64,000 bases of DNA, taken from Gonocerus acuteangulatus. Lineage: Eukaryota > Arthropoda > Insecta > Hemiptera > Coreidae. The notes beneath the pieces are model-generated. The model searched no databases and was not told the origin of the DNA. It was given only the letters and a program-made list of their open reading frames with translations. The stretch spans positions 30,188,148-30,252,147 of the forward strand of contig OX328124.1 of NCBI GenBank assembly GCA_946811695.1, in the 5' to 3' direction. Below are positions 35,099 to 45,685 of this stretch, piece by piece. The position numbers and the translations under genes were made by a program. The stretch's first letter is position 1, and each line of letters begins with the position of its first letter.

Positions 35099-38000
35099 GG
35101 GAAGCCTGTTGGCTGTAAGTGTAAAGGAATAAACAATCTCTCCCTAAGGTTCGATTTCCACTAGGTTTTAGAAAAAAAAGAAAGCTAATACCTCTATCCT
35201 TTGCCTCAATGAGTCAGAGTGCTTAATTAGTTTTTTTTAATTAATCAGGTCAAATAAATGTTTGTTACTTAAGTTTTTATTTTTGTACAACTCGCACATG
35301 AAAAGGTAAAAAATATAGAATAACGTATTTTTATAAATGAAAATATAATTCTTCAACAGTAAAACTTACCAGGGCTATTAGCTAATGCAGACCAGGTCAA
35401 GTACATGGTATATAGTGTTACAATAGAGCTCTGAAGTAATCCAGATCTAGGCTGGGCTTCCTAAAAAGAAATGTGACATTTGAAAATAGAATCGTAGAAA
35501 AATAAGTATATATTGCTAAAATTAACATGTTTTGTGATATTATTTCCCCAAAACATTTTTCTTTTTTTAAAAAAATACAAATGTCTCTTTATTTAAATGT
35601 TTGCTTAAATGAATTCAGTTGCTTAACAACAGCCCTTACATTCGTTTCAAAATTCATTTCAGTTCAAAAGAAAAGTTTTGAAATTAATTGAGAAATTGAA
35701 AAAAAAAATGAAATTAGAAACATAACTATTTCTAAATATGAATTTAAATATAAATAAAAATTTGAACATTTTAAATTAAATGAATCATATTCAAGTAAAG
35801 ATTTGAAGTTATATAGGATGAATTGATCACTAAAAGAATTATTAGCAACAGCTTAGTTCCTAAAGATATGACAGCTGAGGGTACCAAAGAAACCTATTAA
35901 TAAAATGTATTTAGTTTCGAGTTTACTCATGGAGCTTCTAACAATTATTAACACATTCTTTGCCCACTAGTTAAGCGGTATCTTTGCGAGGGGCCCACTC
36001 GTTTTTTTTACGCGGGTCAAGGCACCCGTTAGGCGGGTGGCGGGCCCGGTAGGACAGACCGGATGCACCCGCTAGGCGGGTGCTGGGCAACGAATGTGTT
36101 AAAACAATATACCTTTGAATCAAAGGTATATTGATAAAGATACCTTTGATATCTTTATCAAAGGCTTTGATCAAGATATAGCTTCCTCATATTGGAGAAA
36201 AGTTCAAATGCTTATTGGGCCAGGCAAATAAAAACAAGGAGGACGAGTATTTACTTACAAGTAAAGTGTAACAATTATTTATATGGCAAGTAAACCGATG
36301 TGAATAAAGTGAAGAGTTTACTCGTCACCGTTTACTTCCCAGATTGAGGGTATACTTACAAGTATTTACCCACGAGTAAACTGAGTTCACTAGAAACGCC
36401 TGTTTGTGCCTAGCTGTGCATTTTATCTTCTTAAGGATAAAGAGGATAGATTTTAAATCCTTTGATCCTGAAAGTTCTAGTTTATCCTCTTGCCAACTCA
36501 ACTCACATCCTTTATTTCTGAATGAAAATGATGCGACTGCTGGTTGTGACAGTAGGGCTATTTTTGTAGCATTATTGAAAGACTATACCGTTGTATTAAA
36601 TAAATCAATTTTGCTGAAAATTACATCGGATAAAGAAAAGGCATGGACATGTTTAGCTGATCAGTTTCTTTTCAACCCGAAATCGTTGGCAACACCACAT
36701 TGATATCCTGGATCACTGACATATCTGAGAAAAAGTTCCATTTTAGCGAGGTTCCTCCCTCCCTCCATAGGGAGGAAACCCGCTTATGAGGTTGACCTTA
36801 TGATGCAATCCGGAAGTGCCGAATAGAAAATTTTATGTTTCAGAACCCATAAATCTCGAAAATAACAGCGGTTTGAATATATATATATATATATATATAT
36901 ATTCGTAGTTAATAATAAATGGACGTTAAAATTTAAATAAATATATATTGGTTTGTTCGCCCTCCCATCGTCTCAAAAAAGGACTGATTTTGATGAAATT
37001 TGGTACAATAATCTTTCCTCTTAATTTGAAAGATCAAGTTTGCTAACCAACAGAATCCGTCCATCGAAAGATGGTTTTTGGAGCGAAATTCGTGCGAAAA
37101 TATTCTGAACGTTTACGTTTTTGAGTTCATATCCTTGCAGGTACTCGTTTTATAGGTTCCTTAACATAGGAAAACGAATGAAACCATTTTTAAAGCGCTA
37201 TCTATAACAGTTTTTGGGAAACATTGAAACACCTACTTTCCCAAACTCATTTTCAGTTTGGGTATTCAGAAACGGTTGATTCAATTGGAACTTGTTCTAG
37301 ATGTTTGGCATTCATTTAATCAAACATATTTAAATTTTGGTTTTATTTGGAAGTAAGGAAGTATTAGAAAAAAAAAATGTATAATATATATGAAAAGTTT
37401 TCGGATCTTTATATATTTTCATAAATATCTCGAAAACGGTTAGGAAATCGATGTAAGTGGAAGATGGCCATTCGAAAGCTTACTAAATTCTCTACAAATA
37501 AGGGTTGACACCAATTTAGGCGTTTACTTGAGATATACTTGCTTCACAAATATTTACTTGCAAGTAATAGTAAATACTTGTTTTATTCACTTCAATTTTT
37601 GTGTTTACTTGTTTTTTTGACGAGTATTTACTCATCCTACTCGTTTTTATTCACCCGTCCCATTATATGGTGTAATCTAGTTCAGCATCAAAAAGTGAAT
37701 AAAACCAATATAGAGAGAAATTTAAATATCTTTGATATAGATGCTTACAGAGAAACTAAAGCTACTTAGAAAGCTTCTTTGTCTATTGGAAAATTTATTT
37801 ATTGTTTGAACAATAACAATTAAAAAAAAAATTCTTGTTAAATATTAGTCAACAAAGAATAATTTTACTTATTTTAGTTATCATGAGATACAAATAGAAT
37901 AATAAATTCTTTATTCTTATAGTTCACAAATTGAGCTTTTGTATGTAGAAAAATAATATAATTTATTCAATTACAGATATATTGATTATTAGTAAACTGT

Positions 38001-41000
38001 TGAAACAATTCAACAAAATCCTTAAGCATTTTAAATTCTAATTGAGGGTTGTATTGTTAATCCAAATATAATGTTATATTATATTTAGTTTTTATACTTT
38101 ACAAATTTTACTTAACTTTTTCAAATCATCTAAATTTTGAAAAACATAAAAATCAGGTGCATCAATATACAATAATTTTCCTAGAGACTACTCCTAAGAC
38201 TCTAGGAAAAATATTGCATATGGATGCACTTGATTTTTATATTTGTCAAAATGTCATTAGATAAATGTATTACTTTTAAAATAAAAAAGAGATACTTTAA
38301 ACAACTAAAAGAAAATTGAAGACGATATTCTTTTCTTATTTAAGAAAAAAATGAAAGAACAAAAAAAAAACTCAGACTGTATAAATTCATATTTTAACTG
38401 CACAACAATGAAAAAAAAAAAAAAATGTGAAGGTGGTTCAACTTTTGTTTATTTTGTATTATATAAGCACGATTTATTATATAATCCCCAGCAACAGTGA
38501 GAAAGAAAAATACGTTTTTTTTTTTTTTTTTTGTTTTTTTTTTCATGATGACTAATGTCATTTGCAGAGCTAAATATAACATAGCCAAGATAAGGAATAA
38601 TGGAAGATTTAACCAAAATTAGGGTAAACAATTTTAACAATTCACCCAAACTACGAGGAACCGAACTTCAAAATAGACATTAACTTACAGAAATGTGATT
38701 AAAAAATATAAAAAACTGTATAGGTTGAAAAGAAGCATTATAATATTGTTCTATAAATGTACCTGAACTGATGGAAGGATAGACAAAGCACTAGCCAAGA
38801 CACAAAGTATAAGATTTATTGATATAAAGAATTTGTTGAGAGAGCAGTCATCGGGCTGGAATAAAATAATACATAAATATTAATAATAATAATAGCTTTA
38901 TTAACATCATTTCTGACAAAAGCCTCTGCTTATGGAGGAAATAGATGACAGCTGAATATAATTAAAATAATTAAGAATTCATTGTTTTATAAAATTTCTA
39001 TTTTTTTTTTTTTTTACTTACTCTGGTAAAAAAGACATATAAGAGTACAATGCCTGTGATTGCGAGTCCATAACAAGCCAACATAGTACACATCAAAGCA
39101 GCATACCTAAATAATGAAAAAAATATTTATGTACAAATTAAAAAATAAATAAGTTTTTGTATTTAATAGTAAATTTAATTAAAGTTTAATGGATTATGAG
39201 TATAAAATCCAAGATTCAATGAGGCTGGTAATTTGGTTTACAATACAATTTAAAGGCGCCTTGGAATAATGTTGGAAAATTCAAGCTTGTAATATAAGTT
39301 CTCAGTGGTTCTTGGATTTAATAATAAAAAAAAAAAATCTATAAAGTATTAAAAATCATGCTTACCATTTTTTAGATTCAGTTTGTTCGTAGTTATCGAC
39401 CCAAGCTTCAGCCCAAGAATGAGCGAAATCTATTATTAATATAAGCTGAATAATAATAAATGCAAATCCTCCGAACATTCCAAAATACATCCAGGTAGTT
39501 GCAAAGTAACCTTCGGGTATAAAAAAGGCACCAATCGTACCTCCGATGACGAGGAGATACTTTATGCCCCAAAAACTGAAAAAATATTATTTCTTACAAA
39601 TCAAATAAAAACCTTATAAGATAATAAAAAGCATACTTCAATTCTATGCTAAACTTATGGTTTCATGTTAAAATAACTAAACTAACTAAATATTGAATTA
39701 TTTCTCAGAAGTATATAATAATAATAAATATGTACAATATGCACCCCCTTGCACGTAACATTAGTTTTAGCATGATGGTGCTTGAGAATTTCATATTTTT
39801 AAATCAAATCAAAGCTTTCATTGATTAAGTGGCACACTAGAGCTACAAGAAAACTCCACAGAACAGTACTCCCATCCACAATTTGCTTAAAAATAAGTTA
39901 TGAATTATTTTTAAATAATAAGAATAGCAAGGAACTTATACATTTTTTTTTTATTTAAAGAGGACAAACTTATTAATAATTCCAAAATATATAACCAGTA
40001 CAATTAGTATTCATATACTCTAATTTTTGTTAAGTATGAACACAAGGGTCTTAATAATTATTGTAAATGAAAAATATGGGAATGAAAAAAATATATATAT
40101 ATATTATTAGATATGAAAAGTTTTCGGATCTTGGTTTTTTTCCTAAATACCTCAAAAACGGTTGGAAACTCGTGGTAAGTGGAAGATGAAGGAAGGTTTC
40201 CTAGAGTGAACGTGAGATGGCAGGGGGATTAATTTCCGCTTAGGATACTGTCAGTTTCCTATTGAGGTGTCCTAAGTCTTCTATCTTTTAGAGATTTTGT
40301 TTTATATTTTTCACGAAAGATCAAAACCTACCAATAGCTGTATCTATTCCTTTACTAATGACACTAGGGATATGAAGAGAAACACATATGACACAGTTCC
40401 TGTGAGCCGGACTTTTTTTTGCTATTTACAAAAATTGACTTTTATGGCCATTGGTCTCGAGCTATCTACTTCCTGCCACCATTCCTAAACATCCATTGTG
40501 AAGTTGGCTTTTATTAATAAGGCTGGAAAGTAGTTTATAAAATTCTTAAATACTTCAGGACCAAAATTACAAATAAATATAAATTTAAGTAAAATAAATG
40601 ATGAATCTGACCATGGTGATTTTATTTTGAAGAAGAAATGGCAGGCTTTTCAAAATTTCAATAATCTAGTGAGAAGTTCAAAATAACAAGAATTTACTTT
40701 CTTTTTCAATATAAAGTAAGACACAACAGGATGGAGCGAATATACCCAGTAAAAACTGGTCAAAACATTGAAAACGTCTACCTCAGTAAGGTCAGAACAA
40801 ATCCTTAAATTACTTATTTATATTGTTAAAAAAAAAAAAATAAATAAAAAAAAAAACACATTTAATATGATTTACCCATTTTGTATGCCAGCTCTATGAT
40901 CTTTAGATGTTTTAACACCAATCATAATGGTAGCCATCAAGAAGAAGAATAGGGCGAGGGCTAAGCATAAACGATAAACAGCAAGGTATCCAACAGCATC

Positions 41001-41698
41001 TTTACAATCAAATGAATAATCACCAATGGCATTATTATCACAAAATGGAACCTGAAATAGTAAAATAATTTTAGAAGTCTGTACAGTAAAACTAAAATAA
41101 CTGTTTACAAGACTTTGTCCACATTCAATAGAATGTAAAGAAAGTCTAAAAAGTTGTTTGGAAATCCATTTAATATTTCATGCTCAAACAGATCCTTAAC
41201 ACGTTAAAGACCGCATGCCCACTGGCGGGTCACTCCGCAACAACATTACCAGCCCACATGTTCACCGGTGGGCATGATTTAAAAACAATTTATGTATTTA
41301 AAAAATAATGTACGTAAATAACAATAAAAAAAAAAAAAATACCGGTCCATATGTGAGAAATACGATTTTGCAATGTTGTCTTCGTGTTAAACAGTTTCTT
41401 AACATTTTTGCTGCAGCAGCTGTAAAAGTGAATCCCCTCCATTTACGAGCCTTTTGAATCTAGTGGAAAAGTAATGGAGGAGTGCCCTTTCGAAGGGACA
41501 CTCATAAGCGGGCAGGATCGCTACTGTCCTTCTGGAAGGACACCCGCAGCGAACATGTTAAAGACATGAGGAAAGTAACAAGCTCTATCATTTTTCCTAG
41601 GAAACCTTTCTTGAGCCGAATACTAAAAACAAAGAAGTTTTAGTTTTCCATCCAATCATTAGAATCTTGCTCAACAAAATGACAAAACTTCCTTTGTA

Positions 41699-41740
<42 letters not shown>

Positions 41741-44001
41741 GCCAATGTTAATGGCTTCTAGTGTTCTGTAACCTTTTCAATATTATATAAATATTAGCCC
41801 AAGAAAACTGGACAAGTTCTACTTTTTTAGAGTAAAAAGATTTAAAAAAAAAATAAATCTAGTTGCGTTGATATGCATGGATCTCTTTCAGACAAGTCCA
41901 TCAAAGAATCTGTCCGAAAACAGGGATTGTAAGAATCCTTAATCAACGTCTGATACTCTAACTCAGTAACTGGGCCACAATGAGGTCTCAAGAAAGTGTA
42001 AGAATTAATTTTAAAAGTTGGTAACACAATATCAATCAGAGAATATCTCGGCTAAAGTTTTCGAACTTTCATATTTTACCAACTTCTAGATAAATGACAT
42101 TTTATTTTGGGTCATCAACTCCATTGGTTATTAGCAGCTAATAGTGTTATTTTTGTATTGTGTGAGGTTAGCGTTTAAATATTTACATATATATAAACTA
42201 AAAACTTACCTTTTTCAGAGCCGACTGCAATCCAGGAGCAAGGAATATACAACCAGTAATGGTTCCTATCAGAAGCATTATAGCATACATTATCCTTGTA
42301 GAAGTAGAATTCCTGCATGAAGGGCAGGCTGCGCAGCAAAGGCTGCATGCTGCACTTCCGCAGCAACATGCCAGCTGAACACAAATATAAATTTAATATT
42401 AAAAAATAATTAATTAAAACAATTATACAAAATATCAAAAATTTATTTATTATAGATTGGATAATTAATTCTAATTGAAGTTCATTTTTGCTGGGCCACA
42501 GTTTCATTCAGTTTATACTCATAGATAATTACTAATAATTTAAGGTAATTGTGAAGTTTAGGGGCCTCCTCACCAATTTTTTTGATTATCAAACTAAAAT
42601 CCATTGAAACTACATAATTAATGATAAAGCAAAACAAACTGAGCAAACATTAATAGGGATACTTATTATTTATAATTTAATTCTCAGTTAATTGTAATGA
42701 AAGTAGCCAATATGTTTAATATGGGTTGGATCAAACAAAAAAGAAAATATAAATCAGCAATCAAGGTCACCGATAAGTTGATAATACAAAAGCGATTCGT
42801 GTCTCCGAGAGTATCGTCACGAGGGCCTTAGCCCAGTACCGGAAGACTGGGAGTGCCATTAGAAGGCTGGAACCCTTTCCACAGTGCCGGAAAGATCCTC
42901 AATGAAGTTCAAGGTGTTTTGCTAAGCTTTTTCAACAACGATTCGCATTAGCCTCTGGAAAGTTGGCCTTAGATCTTATGCACCCTAGAGATAAACTGCA
43001 GCAACAAGCTGCCACCAAGAACTCAGAGGTGTGGTGCAATGAGCACCTAGAACAGGACACAAACAGTAAAATTCTATCATTTTTACTGATGAGTCGCGTT
43101 TCTGTTATTATGGTGATAGCAGACCCCAAAGAGTTTACAGCGAAAATCGAATTTTTACAATGCCACAGTTCGTGCTCTCTTTACTGGTTTGGAGGAGGCG
43201 GTTTAACGGTCCAGCTTGGAATTAATACGGGAGGACGAACCGACCTCCATATTGTTGAAGGTAATCTCAAAGCACTCTGTAATGCACAAAAAATTATCGA
43301 AGAATCAATCTCACAAACACAGGATCTAATTAGCAGGGATTTTCGATGTCTTGATGACAACGCTCGACCTAATAGAGAAAGAGTTGTTCAATAAGTTATA
43401 GGGCAAAATTAATGCTGAGAGATTAATTAGAGAATCATTAAAGAAAAGCTTTGATGGGTCATCATAAAAGAGAAGCTTTGATGGGTATTTAATATGTTGT
43501 CTACATTTAATTCCTTGTGATATTACTATTTTTCTGCTGCTCTATTCAGAGATGAGATGAATTAGTCGCCAAACATCAATTAAGTTCATTAAATCACAAA
43601 AGCAAAAATTAAATATTATTAAAAAAGAAAATATACATCCCCATATACTAAGGGTTAGAGCCAACATTTTGTGTAGATAAATTTCTGAGCAACTTCATAG
43701 ACATTATTTAGATAAGAAGGGAAAATGTAAATCCTTCATGTTTTAGAACTGTTTTAGCTGTTATGAGATAAAGATTGTCCTAATTTCAACATATTAAAAT
43801 AATTACGATGATAACAAATAATCTAATTACTAAAACTACATAGGGCATATTTAGTCAAGAAATTGCTTGAATGCACTTGTTTCATGTCGGAGGATCATAT
43901 AGAACCAAAATGAATGACCATTTGTCAAAAAAGTCAATGTAGAAGACAAAGAATTATAACATTACCTGAACTGGAGCACAAAGCGCCAATGCTGCCCCCA
44001 T
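27876..44001 (-). CDS. SERINC: Serine incorporator (SERINC/TMS1 family), 12 coding exons
   Basis: SERINCs are polytopic membrane proteins (10-11 helices) linked to serine incorporation into lipids and shown to act as lipid scramblases. Exons (minus): 44001-43966, 42374-42210, 41051-40876, 39575-39366, 39106-39022, 38855-38763, 35460-35370, 33810-33625, 32596-32561, 30446-30288, 28260-28104 and 28014-27876. All are GT-AG with matching phases, giving 510 residues (family about 450-480). Family marks are the N-terminal [10 protein letters not shown], the Cys-rich [53 protein letters not shown] and [20 protein letters not shown]. The C-terminal part has [32 protein letters not shown] and [16 protein letters not shown]. 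The extra length is a hydrophilic Lys/Glu/Ser-rich loop encoded by exons 9-11. Which paralogue it is cannot be told. Confidence 0.95.
28261..30287. other. Serine incorporator intron 10
   Basis: AT-rich intron with no recognisable transposon or gene; only splice sites and short A/T runs are visible. Confidence 0.5.
31477..31689 (-). repeat. tRNA-derived SINE (family A) with 14-bp target duplication
   Basis: The SINE is 31491-31675 on the minus strand, flanked by CCTTCTTCATTGTT at 31477-31490 and 31676-31689. It has the GACTCCCGTGGTCTAG head, a GGTTCAATTTCC B box and the GGCGCTAATGGCC...AAAGCGCC hairpin tail, then poly(A). It lies in serine incorporator intron 9. Confidence 0.9.
31725..31936 (+). 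repeat. tRNA-derived SINE (family A) with 11-bp target duplication
   Basis: The SINE is 31736-31925, flanked by AATATCTGAGG on both sides. The head is GGGGTCTCCCGTGGTCTAAT, the B box GGGTTCGATTCCC, and the tail GGCGCTAATGACC...GATGCGCC plus poly(A). It is the most complete copy in the window and lies about 50 bases from an inverted copy. Confidence 0.9.
32179..32285 (+). mobile_element. Hairpin-plus-poly(A) insertion with 14-bp target duplication
   Basis: Between two perfect copies of ACTACTCAAATAGA (32179-32192 and 32272-32285) lies only the SINE tail hairpin (GGCGCTAATGACC...GATGCGCCGT) followed by about 48 A residues. This is an extremely 5'-truncated, retrotransposed copy of the shared tail. 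Confidence 0.9.
33977..34020. repeat. Perfect 19-bp hairpin
   Basis: AAAAATGAATTTGTATTTG (33977-33995) pairs perfectly with 34002-34020 across a 6-base loop (TTGGCT). It is in serine incorporator intron 7, just upstream of the Tigger element. Confidence 0.8.
34097..35050 (+). mobile_element. Tigger/pogo-like element, transposase catalytic part missing
   Basis: The termini are CAGTGAAACCTCCCTTAACG and the reverse complement CAGTGAAACCTCTCTATAGC, flanked by TA inside AT microsatellites. GCGGACACCTC motifs repeat near both ends. Inside is one frame with a CENP-B/pogo N-terminal domain and no DDE domain, so it is non-autonomous. Confidence 0.9.
34611..34907 (+). pseudogene. Truncated pogo/CENP-B-type DNA-binding domain protein
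   Basis: The frame begins [20 protein letters not shown] and continues [20 protein letters not shown], the helix-turn-helix that binds Tigger termini and is shared with CENP-B. After about 70 residues it enters unrelated AT-rich sequence and stops at 99 residues. The second HTH and DDE nuclease are missing. Whether it is expressed is unknown. Confidence 0.75.
35040..35094. repeat. (TA)n microsatellite
   Basis: About 23 TA units extend from the right end of the Tigger element. A shorter TA run flanks its left end, so the element sits in a split microsatellite. Confidence 0.9.
35095..35210 (+). repeat. tRNA-derived SINE (family B)
   Basis: Reads GGGAAGCCTGTTGGCTGTAA, a B-box-like GGTTCGATTTCC, an A-rich spacer and AGCTAATACCTCTATCC, the family-B layout. 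Located in serine incorporator intron 7. Confidence 0.55.
35948..36102. mobile_element. piggyBac-type MITE
   Basis: A 147-bp unit (35952-36098) has termini CACATTCTTTGCCCA and TGGGCAACGAATGTG, flanked by TTAA on both sides, the target-site duplication of piggyBac transposons. It is strikingly GC-rich compared with its surroundings and has palindromic CCCGC(T)TAGGCGGG motifs. No coding content. Confidence 0.8.
36215..37668 (+). mobile_element. DNA transposon with inverted ends and a MADF/Myb-SANT-like fragment (possibly PIF-Harbinger)
   Basis: The left end GGCAAATAAAAACAAGGAGG and the reverse complement of the right end GGTGAATAAAAACGAGTAGG form inverted repeats that continue into GTATTTACT-rich subterminal sequence. 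The interior includes the frame at 36404-36703, whose [16 protein letters not shown] and [17 protein letters not shown] recall the N-terminal DNA-binding domain found beside Harbinger transposases. A separate AT-rich repeat (about 36880-37480) interrupts it. Confidence 0.5.
37390..37480 (+). repeat. Dispersed repeat with CGAAAACGGTTA core
   Basis: Shares ATGAAAAGTTTTCGGATCTT and GTAAGTGGAAGATG with the copy at 40105-40200. Part of the sequence inserted within the Harbinger-like element. Confidence 0.55.
40105..40200 (+). repeat. Dispersed repeat with CAAAAACGGTTG core
   Basis: Contains ATGAAAAGTTTTCGGATCTT and GTAAGTGGAAGATG like the copy near 37390. It lies in the intron between serine incorporator exons 3 and 4. 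Confidence 0.55.
41196..41561. mobile_element. piggyBac-type MITE
   Basis: TTAA flanks a 358-bp unit whose ends are CACGTTAAAGACCGC and GCAGCGAACATG (reverse complement CATGTTCGCTGC). Subterminal palindromes GCCCACTGGCGGG, CACCGGTG and GTCCTTCTGGAAGGAC are present. No coding content. Located in serine incorporator intron 2. Confidence 0.65.
42745..43420 (+). mobile_element. Tc1-like transposase relic
   Basis: Several frames together resemble a Tc1/mariner transposase: [17 protein letters not shown] (HTH end), then [12 protein letters not shown] around 43080 in another frame, then [16 protein letters not shown] and [13 protein letters not shown] (catalytic Asp pair region). Frameshifts separate the parts and no inverted repeats are recognisable, so it is an old dead copy in serine incorporator intron 1. 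Confidence 0.8.
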
Positions 44002-45685
44002 TTTTTAGCTTATAAGGAGTCAAAAAGGTTCAAGAGGAGAGATTAATGCAAGAATCACATAAGCAATATTACTAAGCAAGGTAAATAGAAATATTGTAAC
44101 TAAAACAGCAAGAAAAAATCAATCTAACTTCACAACACAATGACACACAGGTTGGCCAAGTTAACAGAATTACCAAATACTAACAAATATATACGTTTAT
44201 TTTTTATTAATGCTATAAAGTAGCCAATCGCATTCAGAAAAATTTAAAAACTTTACTCTTAAAGTATATTTTGCATCGTTTAATTTATATAAAATAAAAA
44301 TAATACATTTTATAAAATGGTGGAGCCCCCTAGCATTGGGTTTAAAGTGAACGAAAATACTCTTTGTCATTCCACTTGATCCCATTATTCTTTATTTCAT
44401 ACTTTTAAAATGATTCACAAAAAGGAAAGCCTGTTACCTTTATTTATTTTTGTAAATATTAACGTCTATTCGTACATAACACGCTGTTACTTTTAGTAGG
44501 CGGGAATTGAAACATATTTTACAGAATTTAATTTCAAAATTATTCCTAAGATTCTTTTACAAATGTATGAGTAAAGGTACCATAAAGTAGTGCCGTTTGA
44601 AATGAAAATGTAATTCCAGTAATTGAAAACCTAGAAACCTTATGTCATCAATTTGTATTAATAAAGAATCCTAGCAGAACAGCAGTAAAAACTTCTGGAA
44701 TGTTTCGAAGCCTAATTTCTGTGTCCTTTCGTTTTCGTATTATTTTTCTATATCAATAATTTATTTATATAGAATTTTAGGTTATAGGTCACCAACATTT
44801 TCGAACCAGGATAGGGCTGATGCCTTTTCTTTTTTCCAAAGAAAAGCCACCACCCGTAGTGGGAATTGAACCCACGACCCTTAGCAAAGAGTGCTCTAAC
44901 ACTCACGGTCACTGGGCTTCCTAATATATTATTTAAATAATAAATTACTTAATAGTCTAGCAAATGTTTCTTTAATTTCAATTCAATCTCCATAGCAGCG
45001 TCCTCAAAAATGTATTACTAATTTAATTGTATGGTAGTTCTGAAACCAAATGATTTACAAAATTCAATACCTGTTTGAATACGGTTTTCATTTAATGTCA
45101 GAGAAAAAGTCCATAAATATTGTTCCTAAGATAAATAAATTTATCATAAAGCTTCCTCGCTTGCACGTTTCCCTGAGGCGAGCGATTGTTTTTATCCTAG
45201 CAGATTTTCTCTTGTCTTTCTCTTGTACCATGGCTTCATTGAAATAATTCACTCAGAAAAGCTGTTTTTTTTTTCAAAGCACCTACAACCTTCAGTTAAA
45301 TTGTTTTTATAATATAAATGTATTTCGCTTTTCGCCCAGTTAAAAATAAATAATTATGTGAAATGTGATTATTCGTTAAATATTCAGCCTTATTTCATAA
45401 TAATATTTAAAAACTGTTTCAAGTCACAACTCTCTTGAGAATTGCTATCGTCTAGCCACCATTTTCCTCGGGGTAGTACTTAGAACGTCATAAGCTCATG
45501 ATAAAACTCCAATTTTCTAACCTGTACTATTAGTTACTTGTCTTTGGTGGTAGTATAACGTTTTGTTTACTGGTTTTTGAGTGTCAAATCTGAAACCAAG
45601 ATTGCTTATGAGCTGTATGTCGTAATTTGTCATTAGAATAGACGTGTGTTCATGATCGTTAGTTGAAAATCATAATTGCCTCAAT
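44002..45685. promoter_or_regulatory. Head-to-head intergenic region (serine incorporator / THAP gene)
   Basis: This 1.7-kb region separates the two start codons of divergent genes and should contain both promoters and any 5' UTR exons. Apart from the family-B SINE at 44790-44932 I see only AT-rich unique sequence; no clear TATA or CpG island stands out. Confidence 0.5.
44790..44932 (-). repeat. tRNA-derived SINE (family B)
   Basis: On the minus strand: GGAAGCCCAGTGACCGTGAG head, GTGGGTTCAATTCCCAC B box stem, an A-rich spacer, GGCATCAGCCCTATCCTGG and GTTGGTGACCTATAACC. The best family-B copy in the window. Confidence 0.85.

Noticed and set aside
34976..35164. Frame with long Tyr-Ile repeats, and similar ones at 10238 and 63587
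   Set aside because: Translation of TA microsatellites.
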